Shown piece after piece: positions 34,372-42,562 of a DNA stretch of 64,000 bases (positions are counted from its first letter, which is position 1; each line of letters starts with the position of its first letter). A program made the position numbers and the translations under genes. Under the pieces are notes generated by a model. The model had not been told where the DNA came from. It ran no database searches and was given only the letters and a program-made list of their open reading frames with translations. Source of the stretch: an uncultured Muribaculaceae bacterium (GTDB lineage: Bacteria > Bacteroidota > Bacteroidia > Bacteroidales > Muribaculaceae); assembly GCA_905233845.1 (NCBI GenBank), contig CAJOFH010000010.1, forward strand, positions 1-64,000, written 5' to 3'.

Positions 34372-34818
34372 ATGAAGATTAACCGTTCTATATTAACTCT
34401 GCTTTTGGTGTTTGTGACCACTATGGTTGCTCAGGTTCAGCTGCGTGATGTCACCACATGCAACCCCATGTCGCCAAACAAGAATGGCTACAACATGAAG
34501 GTCTATGAGTATGAATTTGTGGACATCCGTCCTCAGTTCCCAGGTGGAGAGCGGAGCATGATTAACTTCATCAATGATACGCGTGAGTATCCCTACAATG
34601 CCTATCGCCGTCACATTCAAGGTCGTGTGCTGTGCAGTTTTGTGGTTGGTACCGACGGAAAACTCTTCAACATTCAGGTGATACGAAGCTCGGGTGACGA
34701 GACGCTTGACCGTGAAGCGATGCGGGTAATCAGCAAGATGCCTCGCTGGAGTGTGGGAAAAATCGAAAATACCAAAGTAAACGTTCGCTGCGTGCTGCCT
34801 ATTGCTTTCCGACTCTAA
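34372..34818 (+). CDS. Exported TonB C-terminal domain protein
   Basis: 148 residues from ATG 34372; a TTG 12 bp upstream is in frame but ATG is preferred. Signal peptide about 1-22 (LLLVFVTTMVA), then a TonB C-terminal domain: FVDIRPQFPGGERSMINFINDTREYP, GRVLCSFVVGTDGKLFNIQVIRSSGDETLDREAMRVISKMPRW and VNVRCVLPIAFRL-type end. As for the protein at 31496, the Pro-rich spacer is missing. It is divergent from the porQ gene. Role uncertain: accessory transducer or a stand-alone peptidoglycan/TBDT-binding domain. Confidence 0.87.
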   Translation: MKINRSILTLLLVFVTTMVAQVQLRDVTTCNPMSPNKNGYNMKVYEYEFVDIRPQFPGGERSMINFINDTREYPYNAYRRHIQGRVLCSFVVGTDGKLFNIQVIRSSGDETLDREAMRVISKMPRWSVGKIENTKVNVRCVLPIAFRL

Positions 34819-34840
34819 AATGCACAATGCGCTTCGCGCG
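34819..34840. repeat. Heptamer remnant plus mini-hairpin
   Basis: AATGCACAATGC joined to GCGC-TTC-GCGC (34829-34839) just after the TonB-like stop. It combines both repeat types of the window. Confidence 0.6.
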
Positions 34841-34953
34841 GAGAACGTGATTGTGAATCGTGAACTGGTTCTTGAACCACCTGACTTAGTTGACTCACTT
34901 TTGGCTTGTCCTTAAGTGGGTTTATTATTTTTTTGAAGACCATAAATAATAAC

Positions 34954-34995
34954 CTACCGTCGGCCTAATGACGGCCTAATGACGATTCGGGTTAA
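34954..34995. repeat. GTCGGCCTAATGAC repeat
   Basis: GTCGGCCTAATGAC followed by a second GGCCTAATGAC and GATTCGGGTTAAA. A similar segment with one unit is at 2501-2532. Confidence 0.5.
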
Positions 34996-35014
34996 AATAA
35001 TATTTGGAGTTTTT

Positions 35015-35046
35015 TTTGGTAAAGTGGAAAAATGCTATTAACTTTG
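35015..35046 (+). promoter_or_regulatory. Promoter of tRNA-Leu
   Basis: TTTG at 35015-35018, 20-bp spacer, TAACTTTG at 35039-35046: exact match to the Bacteroidetes consensus, 42 bp before the tRNA. Confidence 0.8.
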
Positions 35047-35088
35047 CAGCGCATTTTTGTGAGGCGCAATAGTCTACAAGAACCAGCT

Positions 35089-35173
35089 GCTCGGATGGTG
35101 GAATCGGTAGACACGAGGGACTTAAAATCCCTTGGCCATTGCGGCTGTGTGGGTTCAAGTCCCACTCCGAGTA
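35089..35173 (+). tRNA. tRNA-Leu (UAA)
   Basis: 85 nt class II tRNA: acceptor GCTCGGA/TCCGAGT, anticodon stem AGGGA/TCCCT around CTTAAAA with anticodon TAA, long variable arm (TGGCCATTGCGGCTGT region), T arm GTGGG-TTCAAGT-CCCAC, discriminator A; CCA not encoded. Confidence 0.97.
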
Positions 35174-35180
35174 CTGAAAT

Positions 35181-35232
35181 AGCACCGATAAAATATTGAT
35201 GTTCAATATTTTGTGGTGCTTTTCTTTTTTAT
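35181..35232 (+). terminator. Terminator of tRNA-Leu
   Basis: AGCACC/GGTGCT outer stem enclosing AAAATATTGA/TCAATATTTT, followed by TTTTCTTTTTT. Confidence 0.8.
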
Positions 35233-35333
35233 TGCTTCATAATCTTTTCAAAGATTTTTTTCAGCTATTTTCATAACCACTATAATTCTTCTTCATTGCG
35301 ATTTAGAAAATACAATAAAAAACACTACCAATA

Positions 35334-35365
35334 TTTGGCTATAAGATTTTATAGTACTAATTTTG
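35334..35365 (+). promoter_or_regulatory. Promoter of the secreted CBM protein gene
   Basis: TTTG at 35334-35337, 20-bp spacer, TAATTTTG at 35358-35365: exact consensus; ATG at 35426. Confidence 0.75.
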
Positions 35366-35425
35366 TGGGCAGAAAACGACAAATGAGTTTATTATTTATT
35401 ATACCATTAACTAAACATTTTTCTT

Positions 35426-37111
35426 ATGAACCGAAATTTACTTTTTACTTTGGTTTTGTGGGTAATGGCGGCTTTCATGCCAGCTATGGCCCAGAACAGC
35501 CTGACCGTTTGTGACGGTAATGAAGCAAGCGCTTATGCTCCTGTCTATGGCTACTATTGTGACGCTTTCCTAAAGTGCGAGTTTGTCATTCCTGCTGACA
35601 GTCTTGCCGACATGAATGGCAATGCTATTAATGAGATTACCTGGTATCCGAAAACTAAACCTACCAAAGCGTGGTCTGACAATTTCCAGGTGTTTATGAT
35701 GGAAGTTGCTGAGCCTACAATTTCTGCATATTACGGTCCTGAGAATGCGACAGTGGTTTATGAAGGCACTTTCGATGCCAGTGGCGAGAACTTTTCTCTT
35801 GTGTTAGATGAGCCCTGCGTCTATAATGGCGGCAACTTGCTCATCGGTGTATATCAAACCGAAAAAGGCGCTTATAGCCAATCTTCATTCTATGGCATGA
35901 CTGTGAGTGGTGCTTGCGTGCAGGGCTACAGCTATGGCTCACTGGATGGCGTCACTGCCACTCAGCGCAACTTCATCCCCAAGACAACATTTATCTACGC
36001 TCCCGCTGGTGCTACAGTCTATCCTAAGCCCCAGAACCTTGCAGTTAGCTACATCGGTCCTAACGAGGCTACCCTCACTTGGGACGCTGGCAGCACCGAG
36101 ACTGCTTGGAACGTAGAGTATAAGAAGACTACTGCTGCAGAGTGGACTTCGGCAGGCGAAGTAAGCGAGCCAACCATCGTTCTCGACGCTCTTGCCAACG
36201 GCTACGCATATGAGGCCCGTGTTCAGGCCAAATTTGCTGACGGAGTGAGCAACTGGAATAAAGTTGAGTTTGCAACACCATTGTGCAACGAAGAGGATCA
36301 AGGTGAAATTTCTTACACTCTCGGTGACCACTATGCCGACAGCTGGAACAACGCTTACATCTCGGTTGTCAGTGTTACTACTGGTCTAGAGGTTGGCACA
36401 ATCACCATGGCATCGGGCTCGACCACCGTAACAGGCACATTCCCATTGTGCTATGGCGAGACCTACGATTTCGTTTGGGTTTCTGGTTCCTATGATCACG
36501 AATGCTCATTCACCATTACCGATCCCGAAGGCAACGTTCTTGCATCACATGCCGAGGGCGATGAGTTCATTGGCTTCGATTTGTTCACCTACACTATGAC
36601 TATGCCTGAGCCTGACATCGAAGAACTCTACCTTGTGGGCACATTTAACGGCTGGAGCCAAGTTGATGGCATGGTTGCTTTCACCGAGAACGAGGGCGAG
36701 TACACTGCAACTACCAGCCTCGAGGCTAATGCTGAGTTCAAGGTTATCACTCCTAACGAGGAAGGCGGCTGGACATGGTATGGTGGCCAGGACGACAACG
36801 GAGTTGGCTACTTCTTGATAAACAATGATGTTCTCGGTGGAGATATTGATCTCATTGACGGCGCAAACTTCCGCGTTGAGGAGGCTGGTGAATACACCTT
36901 CAAAATTAAGGTATATACCATGGCTCCTGAGGACAAGAGTGGCGAAAAGATTTTCGTGATGACTGTTACCAAGACTCAGACTGGCATCAACACTATCGCT
37001 GCTGACAACAAGAGCAACGACTGGTACAACCTCAACGGTCAGAAGCTCAACGGTGTTCCTACCGTTCCTGGTATATACATCAACGGCAACAAGAAAGTCG
37101 TTATTAAGTGA
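35426..37111 (+). CDS. Secreted protein with FN3 and starch-binding-type CBM modules and C-terminal sorting tail
   Basis: 561 residues. Signal peptide about 1-23 (MPAMA/Q). An N-terminal beta domain (about 25-190) includes NEITWYPKTK and YNGGNLLIGVYQTEKGAYSQSSFYG. A fibronectin type III domain is at about 198-280 (PQNLAVSYIGPNEATLTWDA). A further beta domain at about 285-390 precedes a CBM-like module at about 398-505 starting LYLVGTFNGWSQ. The C-terminal tail ends YNLNGQKLNGVPTVPGIYI...VVIK. The CBM is homologous to that in the cohesin-like paralogue at 3631, tying this locus to the array. No catalytic residues recognised; role is probably glycan binding at the surface. Confidence 0.85.
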   Translation: MNRNLLFTLVLWVMAAFMPAMAQNSLTVCDGNEASAYAPVYGYYCDAFLKCEFVIPADSLADMNGNAINEITWYPKTKPTKAWSDNFQVFMMEVAEPTISAYYGPENATVVYEGTFDASGENFSLVLDEPCVYNGGNLLIGVYQTEKGAYSQSSFYGMTVSGACVQGYSYGSLDGVTATQRNFIPKTTFIYAPAGATVYPKPQNLAVSYIGPNEATLTWDAGSTETAWNVEYKKTTAAEWTSAGEVSEPTIVLDALANGYAYEARVQAKFADGVSNWNKVEFATPLCNEEDQGEISYTLGDHYADSWNNAYISVVSVTTGLEVGTITMASGSTTVTGTFPLCYGETYDFVWVSGSYDHECSFTITDPEGNVLASHAEGDEFIGFDLFTYTMTMPEPDIEELYLVGTFNGWSQVDGMVAFTENEGEYTATTSLEANAEFKVITPNEEGGWTWYGGQDDNGVGYFLINNDVLGGDIDLIDGANFRVEEAGEYTFKIKVYTMAPEDKSGEKIFVMTVTKTQTGINTIAADNKSNDWYNLNGQKLNGVPTVPGIYINGNKKVVIK

Positions 37112-37170
37112 GAGAAGAACTAAGCTCAACGTTGTGATTAAGTAATAATCCCAACTTTTTAAACATAAAG

Positions 37171-37197
37171 AAGCACCCTTTTGTGGTGCTTTTTTTG
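37171..37197 (+). terminator. Terminator of the secreted CBM protein gene
   Basis: AAGCACC, loop CTTTTGT, GGTGCTT followed by TTTTTT. Confidence 0.85.
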
Positions 37198-37261
37198 TGG
37201 GTAATTGTTGACAAATAAACTATACTTTATTCTATTTCTTTTTTGTTTGAAAAAAAAATAC

Positions 37262-37269
37262 TAAATTTG
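37262..37269 (+). promoter_or_regulatory. -7 box for the MFS transporter gene
   Basis: TAAATTTG, exact TAnnTTTG match 157 bp upstream of the ATG at 37426, giving a long leader. Within that leader, 37327-37337 repeats the end of tRNA-Leu (CCCACTCCGAG). Confidence 0.5.
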
Positions 37270-37425
37270 CAAACTAAAATAATTATTTAAGATAATTGTA
37301 TAATAATCAAATATTTGTGAGTGCAACCCACTCCGAGCGTTGAGCGGGCAGCATCAACTTCTTTTGAATATTCCTGTTTTTAGATTACAAGAGAAACATA
37401 ATTCACACTATAAAAATTGTTGACA

Positions 37426-38760
37426 ATGAAGACAAAACCAGATTTAAAATTATCTACGCTGATTAATCTCAGCTTTGGATTCTTTGGCGTTCAGATTGCT
37501 TATGCGTTGCAGAGCGCTAACATCAGCCGCATCTTTGCAACGCTTGGCGCCGATCCACACAACTTGAGTTACTTCTGGATCCTGCCACCGCTCATGGGAA
37601 TGGTAGTGCAACCCCTCGTCGGCTACTTTAGCGACAAGACTTGGACTCGCATGGGGCGCCGTATCCCTTACCTGTTGTTTGGTGCTGCAGTAGCGGTACT
37701 TGTTATGTGCATGCTGCCTAACTCTGGTAGCTTTGGCCTTACCATTGCTGCCGCAATGACCTTTGGTTTGATATCGCTCATGTTCCTTGACACCAGCATC
37801 AACATGGCAATGCAGCCATTCAAGATGATGGTGGGCGATATGGTAAACGAGAAGCAGAAGACTCAGGCTTTCAGTATTCAGAGTTTTTTGTGTAATGCTG
37901 GCTCGCTTGTGGGATATCTACTGCCTATCATGTTTACTTATATTGGAATCAAAAACATTGCACCAAAAGGTGTAATTCCCGATTCGGTGAAATGGGCGTT
38001 CTATATTGGCGCTGCAATTCTGATTGGTTGTGTAATTTACACTGTTGCTAAAGTTAAGGAGTACACACCAGCGCAGATGGCTGAGTTCCGTGAAGCTACA
38101 AAGGAAGAAAACAAGAAGATTGCTGCCGAAAACACCGACAAGAGTGCATTAAAGCATGCATTGAAAGTGTTCTTCCAAGTGGGTATCGTTCAATTCTTCT
38201 GTTGGGCGGCCTTCATGTATATGTGGACCTACACTAACGGAACTATTGCACAAACGGTATGGAACACAGCCGACACAGCAAGCGCTGGATATCAGGCTGC
38301 AGGCAACTGGGTTGGAGTGCTCTTTGCTATTCAGGCTGTTGGCAGTATGGTTTGGGCTCTTGCTCTTCCAAAATTTAAGAATAATAAGGTTGCTTATGCT
38401 TTGAGTCTTGTGATAGGCGCAGTTGGTTTTGTTTGGGCGCCTTATTGCACTAACCAGTATTTGCTCTTCGTGCCTTACTTCTTGATAGGTGCTGCTTGGG
38501 CTGCAATGCTGGCAATGCCATTCACTTTGGTAACCAACGCTTTCGAGGGTAATCCCCGCATGGGAACCTATCTGGGCTTGTTCAACTGCACCATCTGCAT
38601 TCCACAGATTGTGGCTGCCGCACTTGGAGGTATTACTCTCAAGGCTGTGGGCAGTGTTCAAGGCAACATGCTCATCCTCGCTGGTGTGCTCTTAGTTGTG
38701 GGCGCTGTGTGCGTCTTCTTCATCAGCGAGAAGCGCAAAGCCGTTGCACAAAACGCATAA
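37426..38760 (+). CDS. MFS transporter, SLC45/GPH-like sugar transporter
   Basis: 444 residues from ATG 37426 (MKTKPDLKLSTLINLSFGFFGVQIAYALQ). Twelve hydrophobic segments. The block SRIFATLGADPHNLSYFWILPPLMGMVVQPLVGYFSDKTWTRMGRRIPYLLFGA is the signature of the SLC45-like Bacteroidetes transporters for disaccharides such as maltose or sucrose. It lies directly upstream of the dockerin alpha-amylase, so import of maltose or malto-oligosaccharide released by that enzyme is a reasonable inference; it plays the inner-membrane part of the uptake locus. Own promoter with a long leader; terminator after the stop. Confidence 0.9.
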   Translation: MKTKPDLKLSTLINLSFGFFGVQIAYALQSANISRIFATLGADPHNLSYFWILPPLMGMVVQPLVGYFSDKTWTRMGRRIPYLLFGAAVAVLVMCMLPNSGSFGLTIAAAMTFGLISLMFLDTSINMAMQPFKMMVGDMVNEKQKTQAFSIQSFLCNAGSLVGYLLPIMFTYIGIKNIAPKGVIPDSVKWAFYIGAAILIGCVIYTVAKVKEYTPAQMAEFREATKEENKKIAAENTDKSALKHALKVFFQVGIVQFFCWAAFMYMWTYTNGTIAQTVWNTADTASAGYQAAGNWVGVLFAIQAVGSMVWALALPKFKNNKVAYALSLVIGAVGFVWAPYCTNQYLLFVPYFLIGAAWAAMLAMPFTLVTNAFEGNPRMGTYLGLFNCTICIPQIVAAALGGITLKAVGSVQGNMLILAGVLLVVGAVCVFFISEKRKAVAQNA

Positions 38761-38780
38761 AATAACCCATAAAGCATTTT

Positions 38781-38816
38781 GGAGCACTCATCATCAAAGA
38801 TGGGTGCTCCATTTTT
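38781..38816 (+). terminator. Terminator of the MFS transporter gene
   Basis: GGAGCACTCATC, loop ATCAAA, GATGGGTGCTCC (12 bp with one G-T), then ATTTTT. Confidence 0.9.
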
Positions 38817-38878
38817 AGTAATGAAAAAGTAATTATGTTAATTTTTTGAGAAAATATTGTGGTGTGGTGAAAAATGTG

Positions 38879-38886
38879 TATATTTG
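38879..38886 (+). promoter_or_regulatory. -7 box for the dockerin alpha-amylase gene
   Basis: TATATTTG, exact TAnnTTTG match, 72 bp upstream of the ATG; a weak -33 ATTG lies 19 bp before it. Confidence 0.55.
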
Positions 38887-38957
38887 GAAAAAATTTCATA
38901 AATTACCATAAAAGCGTATTATAACTGAAACACATTAACATCAAAAAATAAAATAGC

Positions 38958-41111
38958 ATGAAGAAGAAATTATTACTCTTAGCAGCCGTAGTGCTGCCGT
39001 TGCTGAGCAATGCTCAGGGATGGCCCGACAATTATGGCGGTGTCATGATGCAGGCGTTCTCGTGGAACTCCTTTGGCGACACCCGATGGGTGAACCTTAC
39101 TAAGCAGGTCGACGAGATTTCGCAGTATTTCGACCTTATCTGGATTCCACAGAGCGGTTGGACTGGTAGCGGAGGTTCGATGGGATATGACGTGAAGTAT
39201 TACTTCAATCAAAAAAGCGCCTTCGGAACTGCTACCGAGTTGCGCGAACTCATCAGCACCTACAAGGGCAAAGGCACAGGCGTGATTGCCGACGTGGTGG
39301 TGAATCACCGTGGAACTCTCACCAATTGGGTTGACTTCCCCGTTGAGACCTATAACGGCGTCACCTATCAGATGACACCTGCCGACATCACCAAGAACGA
39401 TGATGGCGGAGCCACAGCCACTTGGCTTGCCAATCAACAGGCTCTGGGCAATATTGACGCGAGTGTTACCCTGAGTTCCAACAATGACGAAGGTGAGGAC
39501 TGGGGCGGAATGCGCGACCTCGACCACAAGAGCGAGAACGTGCGTAACGTCATCAAGGCTTATGTGAGTTTCCTTGCTAACGACCTGGGCTACACTGGCT
39601 TCCGTTACGATATGACTCGTGGTTTCTGGGCAAGCCGTGTTGCTGAGTATAACGCAACTGCTGGCGTGCAGTTCTCGGTTGGCGAGAACTGGAGCAGCCT
39701 GAACGAGATTCAGACTTGGATTGACAACTGCAAGTGGAATGGTGTGAACATGAGTGCGTCGTTCGACTTCCCCTTCCGATACACAGTGCGTGATGTGATT
39801 CGTGGCAAGAACGATGCCGGCTCTACAAAGAACTGGAAAGACCTCACCATTGGTGGCTTGATGGCAAGTCCAAATTTCAAACGCTATTCAGTGACCTTTG
39901 TCGAGAATCACGACACCCAGTATCGCGATGAGAACAACCAGAACGATCCCATCCGCAAGGACACCCTTGCAGCCAACGCCTACCTGCTCACTATGCCTGG
40001 CACTCCTTGCGTGTTCCTGCCTCACTGGAAGGATTACAAGCAGGAAATAAAGGACATGATTGATATTCGCAAAACTGTGGGAATTACCAACACTAGCACA
40101 GCACAAAAGTATCCGCTCTCTAAGAGCTATGAAATGTCGGGCTTCAAGTCAAGCAGTTCCAATGGCAAGTCAATGTACTGCATCGTGGGTAATAATAAAT
40201 ATGTAAGAGCTGACAATGTGATTAACCAGTATTATCCCTCAATTATTAATGAGGCGGTAGAGGTGACCAAGGGATATGGCTATCGTCTCTATATGTCGAA
40301 GAATTGCGAGACCGCTTGGGTCGACAAGGCATCGGGTAAGTATAAAACAGCTTTCGACGCAAGGCTTACTGCTGTGACCGCCACCAGTGGCGCACAACTC
40401 GTTTACACCTTCGACGGCTCAACTCCAACCGCTAGCAGTCCCAAGGTGGCATCCAACGGCACTGTACACATCACTCAGCCCTGCATACTCACCGTAGGTC
40501 TGCTCAAGGGCGGTGCTGTGAGCGGTATCGTAACCCGCAACTACGACTTTGCAGGCCAAGGCGCTCCCCACACAATCAACGTCTATGTCAATGCTGACGA
40601 TGCAGGCTGGAACCTTGTGCGCTACTACACTTGGGATCAGGATGACCAGCAGCACAACGGCAACTGGCCTGGAGAGGTTATCCAGCAGAAAGTATCTGTT
40701 GGCGGCAAAACTTGGTTTGTTCATCAATATGAGCTCGCTAATGACGACTGCTTCATGAACTTCGTGTTCAACACAGGAGCCAGTGGCTCGCCACAAACTG
40801 TTGATGTGAGATATGCTACCACCGACAAGTTCTATACGATTTCGGCCGATAAAGATCCTGACGAGGGCAAGAACATGGTGAATGATGTTACCGAGCAATA
40901 TGCAGGTTTGCCTGTAACACCCGTAACAGCCATGCCTGGCGACGTGAACGGCGACGGTGTTGTTTCAAGTGTTGATGTCACTATTCTCTACAACTACCTG
41001 CTCAACAATGACAGCGAATCTATGGTCAACGGCGACCAGGATGGCGACGGTATTATCACTTCGGTTGATATCACCATAATCTATAACATCTTGCTCGGAG
41101 GAGGTAACTAA
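38958..41111 (+). CDS. Secreted GH13 alpha-amylase with C-terminal dockerin
   Basis: 717 residues. Signal peptide 1-19 (SNA/Q); no lipobox. GH13 barrel at about 25-400 with the catalytic triad Asp218 (GFRYDMTRG), Glu243 (VGENW) and Asp319 (ENHDTQ) and region I DVVVNH. A chitobiase-type CHB_HEX_C module is at about 470-530 (VYTFDGSTPT), then an unassigned beta module at about 535-640. The dockerin at about 657-717 has calcium loops DVNGDGVVSSVD and DQDGDGIITSVD. Hydrolyses alpha-1,4-glucans outside the cell. A SusG-type lipoprotein anchor is replaced by a dockerin, so a protein partner may hold it at the surface (inference). Confidence 0.93.
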   Translation: MKKKLLLLAAVVLPLLSNAQGWPDNYGGVMMQAFSWNSFGDTRWVNLTKQVDEISQYFDLIWIPQSGWTGSGGSMGYDVKYYFNQKSAFGTATELRELISTYKGKGTGVIADVVVNHRGTLTNWVDFPVETYNGVTYQMTPADITKNDDGGATATWLANQQALGNIDASVTLSSNNDEGEDWGGMRDLDHKSENVRNVIKAYVSFLANDLGYTGFRYDMTRGFWASRVAEYNATAGVQFSVGENWSSLNEIQTWIDNCKWNGVNMSASFDFPFRYTVRDVIRGKNDAGSTKNWKDLTIGGLMASPNFKRYSVTFVENHDTQYRDENNQNDPIRKDTLAANAYLLTMPGTPCVFLPHWKDYKQEIKDMIDIRKTVGITNTSTAQKYPLSKSYEMSGFKSSSSNGKSMYCIVGNNKYVRADNVINQYYPSIINEAVEVTKGYGYRLYMSKNCETAWVDKASGKYKTAFDARLTAVTATSGAQLVYTFDGSTPTASSPKVASNGTVHITQPCILTVGLLKGGAVSGIVTRNYDFAGQGAPHTINVYVNADDAGWNLVRYYTWDQDDQQHNGNWPGEVIQQKVSVGGKTWFVHQYELANDDCFMNFVFNTGASGSPQTVDVRYATTDKFYTISADKDPDEGKNMVNDVTEQYAGLPVTPVTAMPGDVNGDGVVSSVDVTILYNYLLNNDSESMVNGDQDGDGIITSVDITIIYNILLGGGN

Positions 41112-41119
41112 AATTTCGT

Positions 41120-41139
41120 TTTTGGCTTTAAAAAGCCAA
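41120..41139 (+). terminator. Small hairpin after the alpha-amylase gene
   Basis: TTGGCTTT, loop AA, AAAGCCAA. A weak hairpin, followed 20 bp later by the stronger CTAG hairpin. Confidence 0.45.
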
Positions 41140-41158
41140 TAGCGAGCACAACTAACCA

Positions 41159-41206
41159 CCTAGAATTTCTAGAGAATCTAGTTTTCTAGAAATTCTAGGT
41201 CTTTTT
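41159..41206 (+). terminator. CTAG nonamer array 4 folding into a terminator
   Basis: CCTAGAATTTCTAGA (41159-41173) pairs perfectly with TCTAGAAATTCTAGG (41185-41199), then TCTTTTT. CTAG at 41160, 41169, 41178, 41186 and 41195. It ends the amylase gene and lies only 12 bp before the GH53 ATG. Confidence 0.8.
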
Positions 41207-41217
41207 ATCCCTTTATT

Positions 41218-42519
41218 ATGAAAAATCCAGTAAAATATTTTCTTGCGATTGCAGTTGTGGCAATGGCCTCACAAGTGGCTGTTGCCTATAACTATGACGT
41301 GAATGGTGACGGAGCGGTGACATCGGTTGATGTTACAACAATCTACAACTATTTACTTAACAATGACATGACCTTCTATGCCACAAGCGATGTGAATGGC
41401 GACGGAGCAATCACAGCTACCGATATTACGATAATCTACGATTATTTACTCAACGGTGCTCCTGTGCTCGAGCAGTTGGTAGGTGGAGACATCTCGATGC
41501 TCACAAAATATGAGGAGGCTGGGGCTATCTATAAGGATAAGAATGGCAACACTATTAATAATATCTTGTCTTTCTTTGGTGAACAGGGGTGGAACGCGAT
41601 GCGCGTGCGGCTCTTTGTCAATCCCGAGAATGCCTCCGAAACTGCCAAGAAGGAAGGCGTGGTGCAAGACCTTGCCTATGTGAAGACACTTGGCAAGCGC
41701 ATCAAGGATGCAGGTTATGCTTTGGTGCTCGACCTGCACTATAGCGACACCTGGGCCGACCCAGGAGCGCAGGGAGTGCCTGCTGCTTGGCCCAAAAACG
41801 ACGTTGAGGCACTTAAAGACAGCGTTTACAACTACACCAAGCGCGTGATGCAGGAGATGATTGCAGCTGGTGCACGTCCCGACTTCATTCAGCTTGGCAA
41901 CGAGATTACAGGTGGCATGCTGTGGCCCACAGGACAGGTTTATCCCACTGGAGGAGCGCCCGCTGGTGGCTCATGGGAGAACTTTTCCGCCTATCAGCAA
42001 CGCGCATCTCAAGCAGTGCGTGAGGTCAGCCCCACAACCAAAATCATTCTCCATGTGGAGATGCACAACATTAACCAACCTGGCGCATTCTTTAGCAACT
42101 GCGAAAGCTATGGCGTGGACTATGACGTGATGGGGTTGAGTTACTATAGTGCTTATCATGGCACTTTTGCTAATCTCAATGCCGTGCTCAACAACATGGA
42201 AGCGGCATCCTCCAAGCCCATTATGATTATGGAATGTGGATATGGATATGCTTGGGCGTTGCCAGGCACTAACTATAACCTCACCGCAACCTATCCCTAC
42301 AGCAATGAGGGTCAGTGCAGCTTCACAATCAACATGATTGCCGCTCTCAAGCAGCACAGCCGTGTGAAAGGCTTGTTCTGGTGGTGGCCCGAAGCCAACG
42401 AATATGGCATCGACTGGCAGAACTCAGTTACCGGCAGTTGGTGGAACGGCAGCCTCTTCGACAACCGCGACGGCAAGGCCCAAAACGCACTCTACGAGAT
42501 GAAACAATTTTTGAACTAG
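41218..42519 (+). CDS. GH53 arabinogalactan endo-beta-1,4-galactanase with N-terminal dockerin
   Basis: 433 residues. Signal peptide about 1-23, directly followed by a dockerin-like domain at about 24-80 with calcium loops DVNGDGAVTSVD and DVNGDGAITATD. GH53 domain 88-433: GGDISMLTKYEEAGAIYKD, WNAMRVRLFVNP, LDLHYSDTWADPG; acid/base Glu229 (LGNEITGGMLWP) and nucleophile Glu339 (IMECGYGYAW). Cleaves beta-1,4-galactan of pectin side chains. The dockerin is on the N-terminal side, the reverse of the amylase. It lies 106 bp after the amylase gene in the same direction, with no lipobox. The stop TAG sits in CTAG nonamer array 5. Confidence 0.93.
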   Translation: MKNPVKYFLAIAVVAMASQVAVAYNYDVNGDGAVTSVDVTTIYNYLLNNDMTFYATSDVNGDGAITATDITIIYDYLLNGAPVLEQLVGGDISMLTKYEEAGAIYKDKNGNTINNILSFFGEQGWNAMRVRLFVNPENASETAKKEGVVQDLAYVKTLGKRIKDAGYALVLDLHYSDTWADPGAQGVPAAWPKNDVEALKDSVYNYTKRVMQEMIAAGARPDFIQLGNEITGGMLWPTGQVYPTGGAPAGGSWENFSAYQQRASQAVREVSPTTKIILHVEMHNINQPGAFFSNCESYGVDYDVMGLSYYSAYHGTFANLNAVLNNMEAASSKPIMIMECGYGYAWALPGTNYNLTATYPYSNEGQCSFTINMIAALKQHSRVKGLFWWWPEANEYGIDWQNSVTGSWWNGSLFDNRDGKAQNALYEMKQFLN

Positions 42520-42546
42520 AGGTTCTAGAATTTCTAGAGATTCTAT
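42516..42546. repeat. CTAG nonamer array 5 (stop of the GH53 gene)
   Basis: CTAG at 42516, 42525 and 42534 and a degenerate CTAT at 42543: exact 9-bp period. The TAG of the first unit is the GH53 stop codon. Confidence 0.85.
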
Positions 42547-42562
42547 ATTTACTTAGGTAATA

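Noticed and set aside
37417-37425. Upstream TTG start for the MFS transporter
   Set aside because: The ATG at 37426 gives the standard N-terminus; the added residues have no support.
38958-42519. Classical cellulosome locus
   Set aside because: No multi-cohesin scaffoldin or cellulases are present; only single cohesin-like candidates and two unrelated glycosidases.
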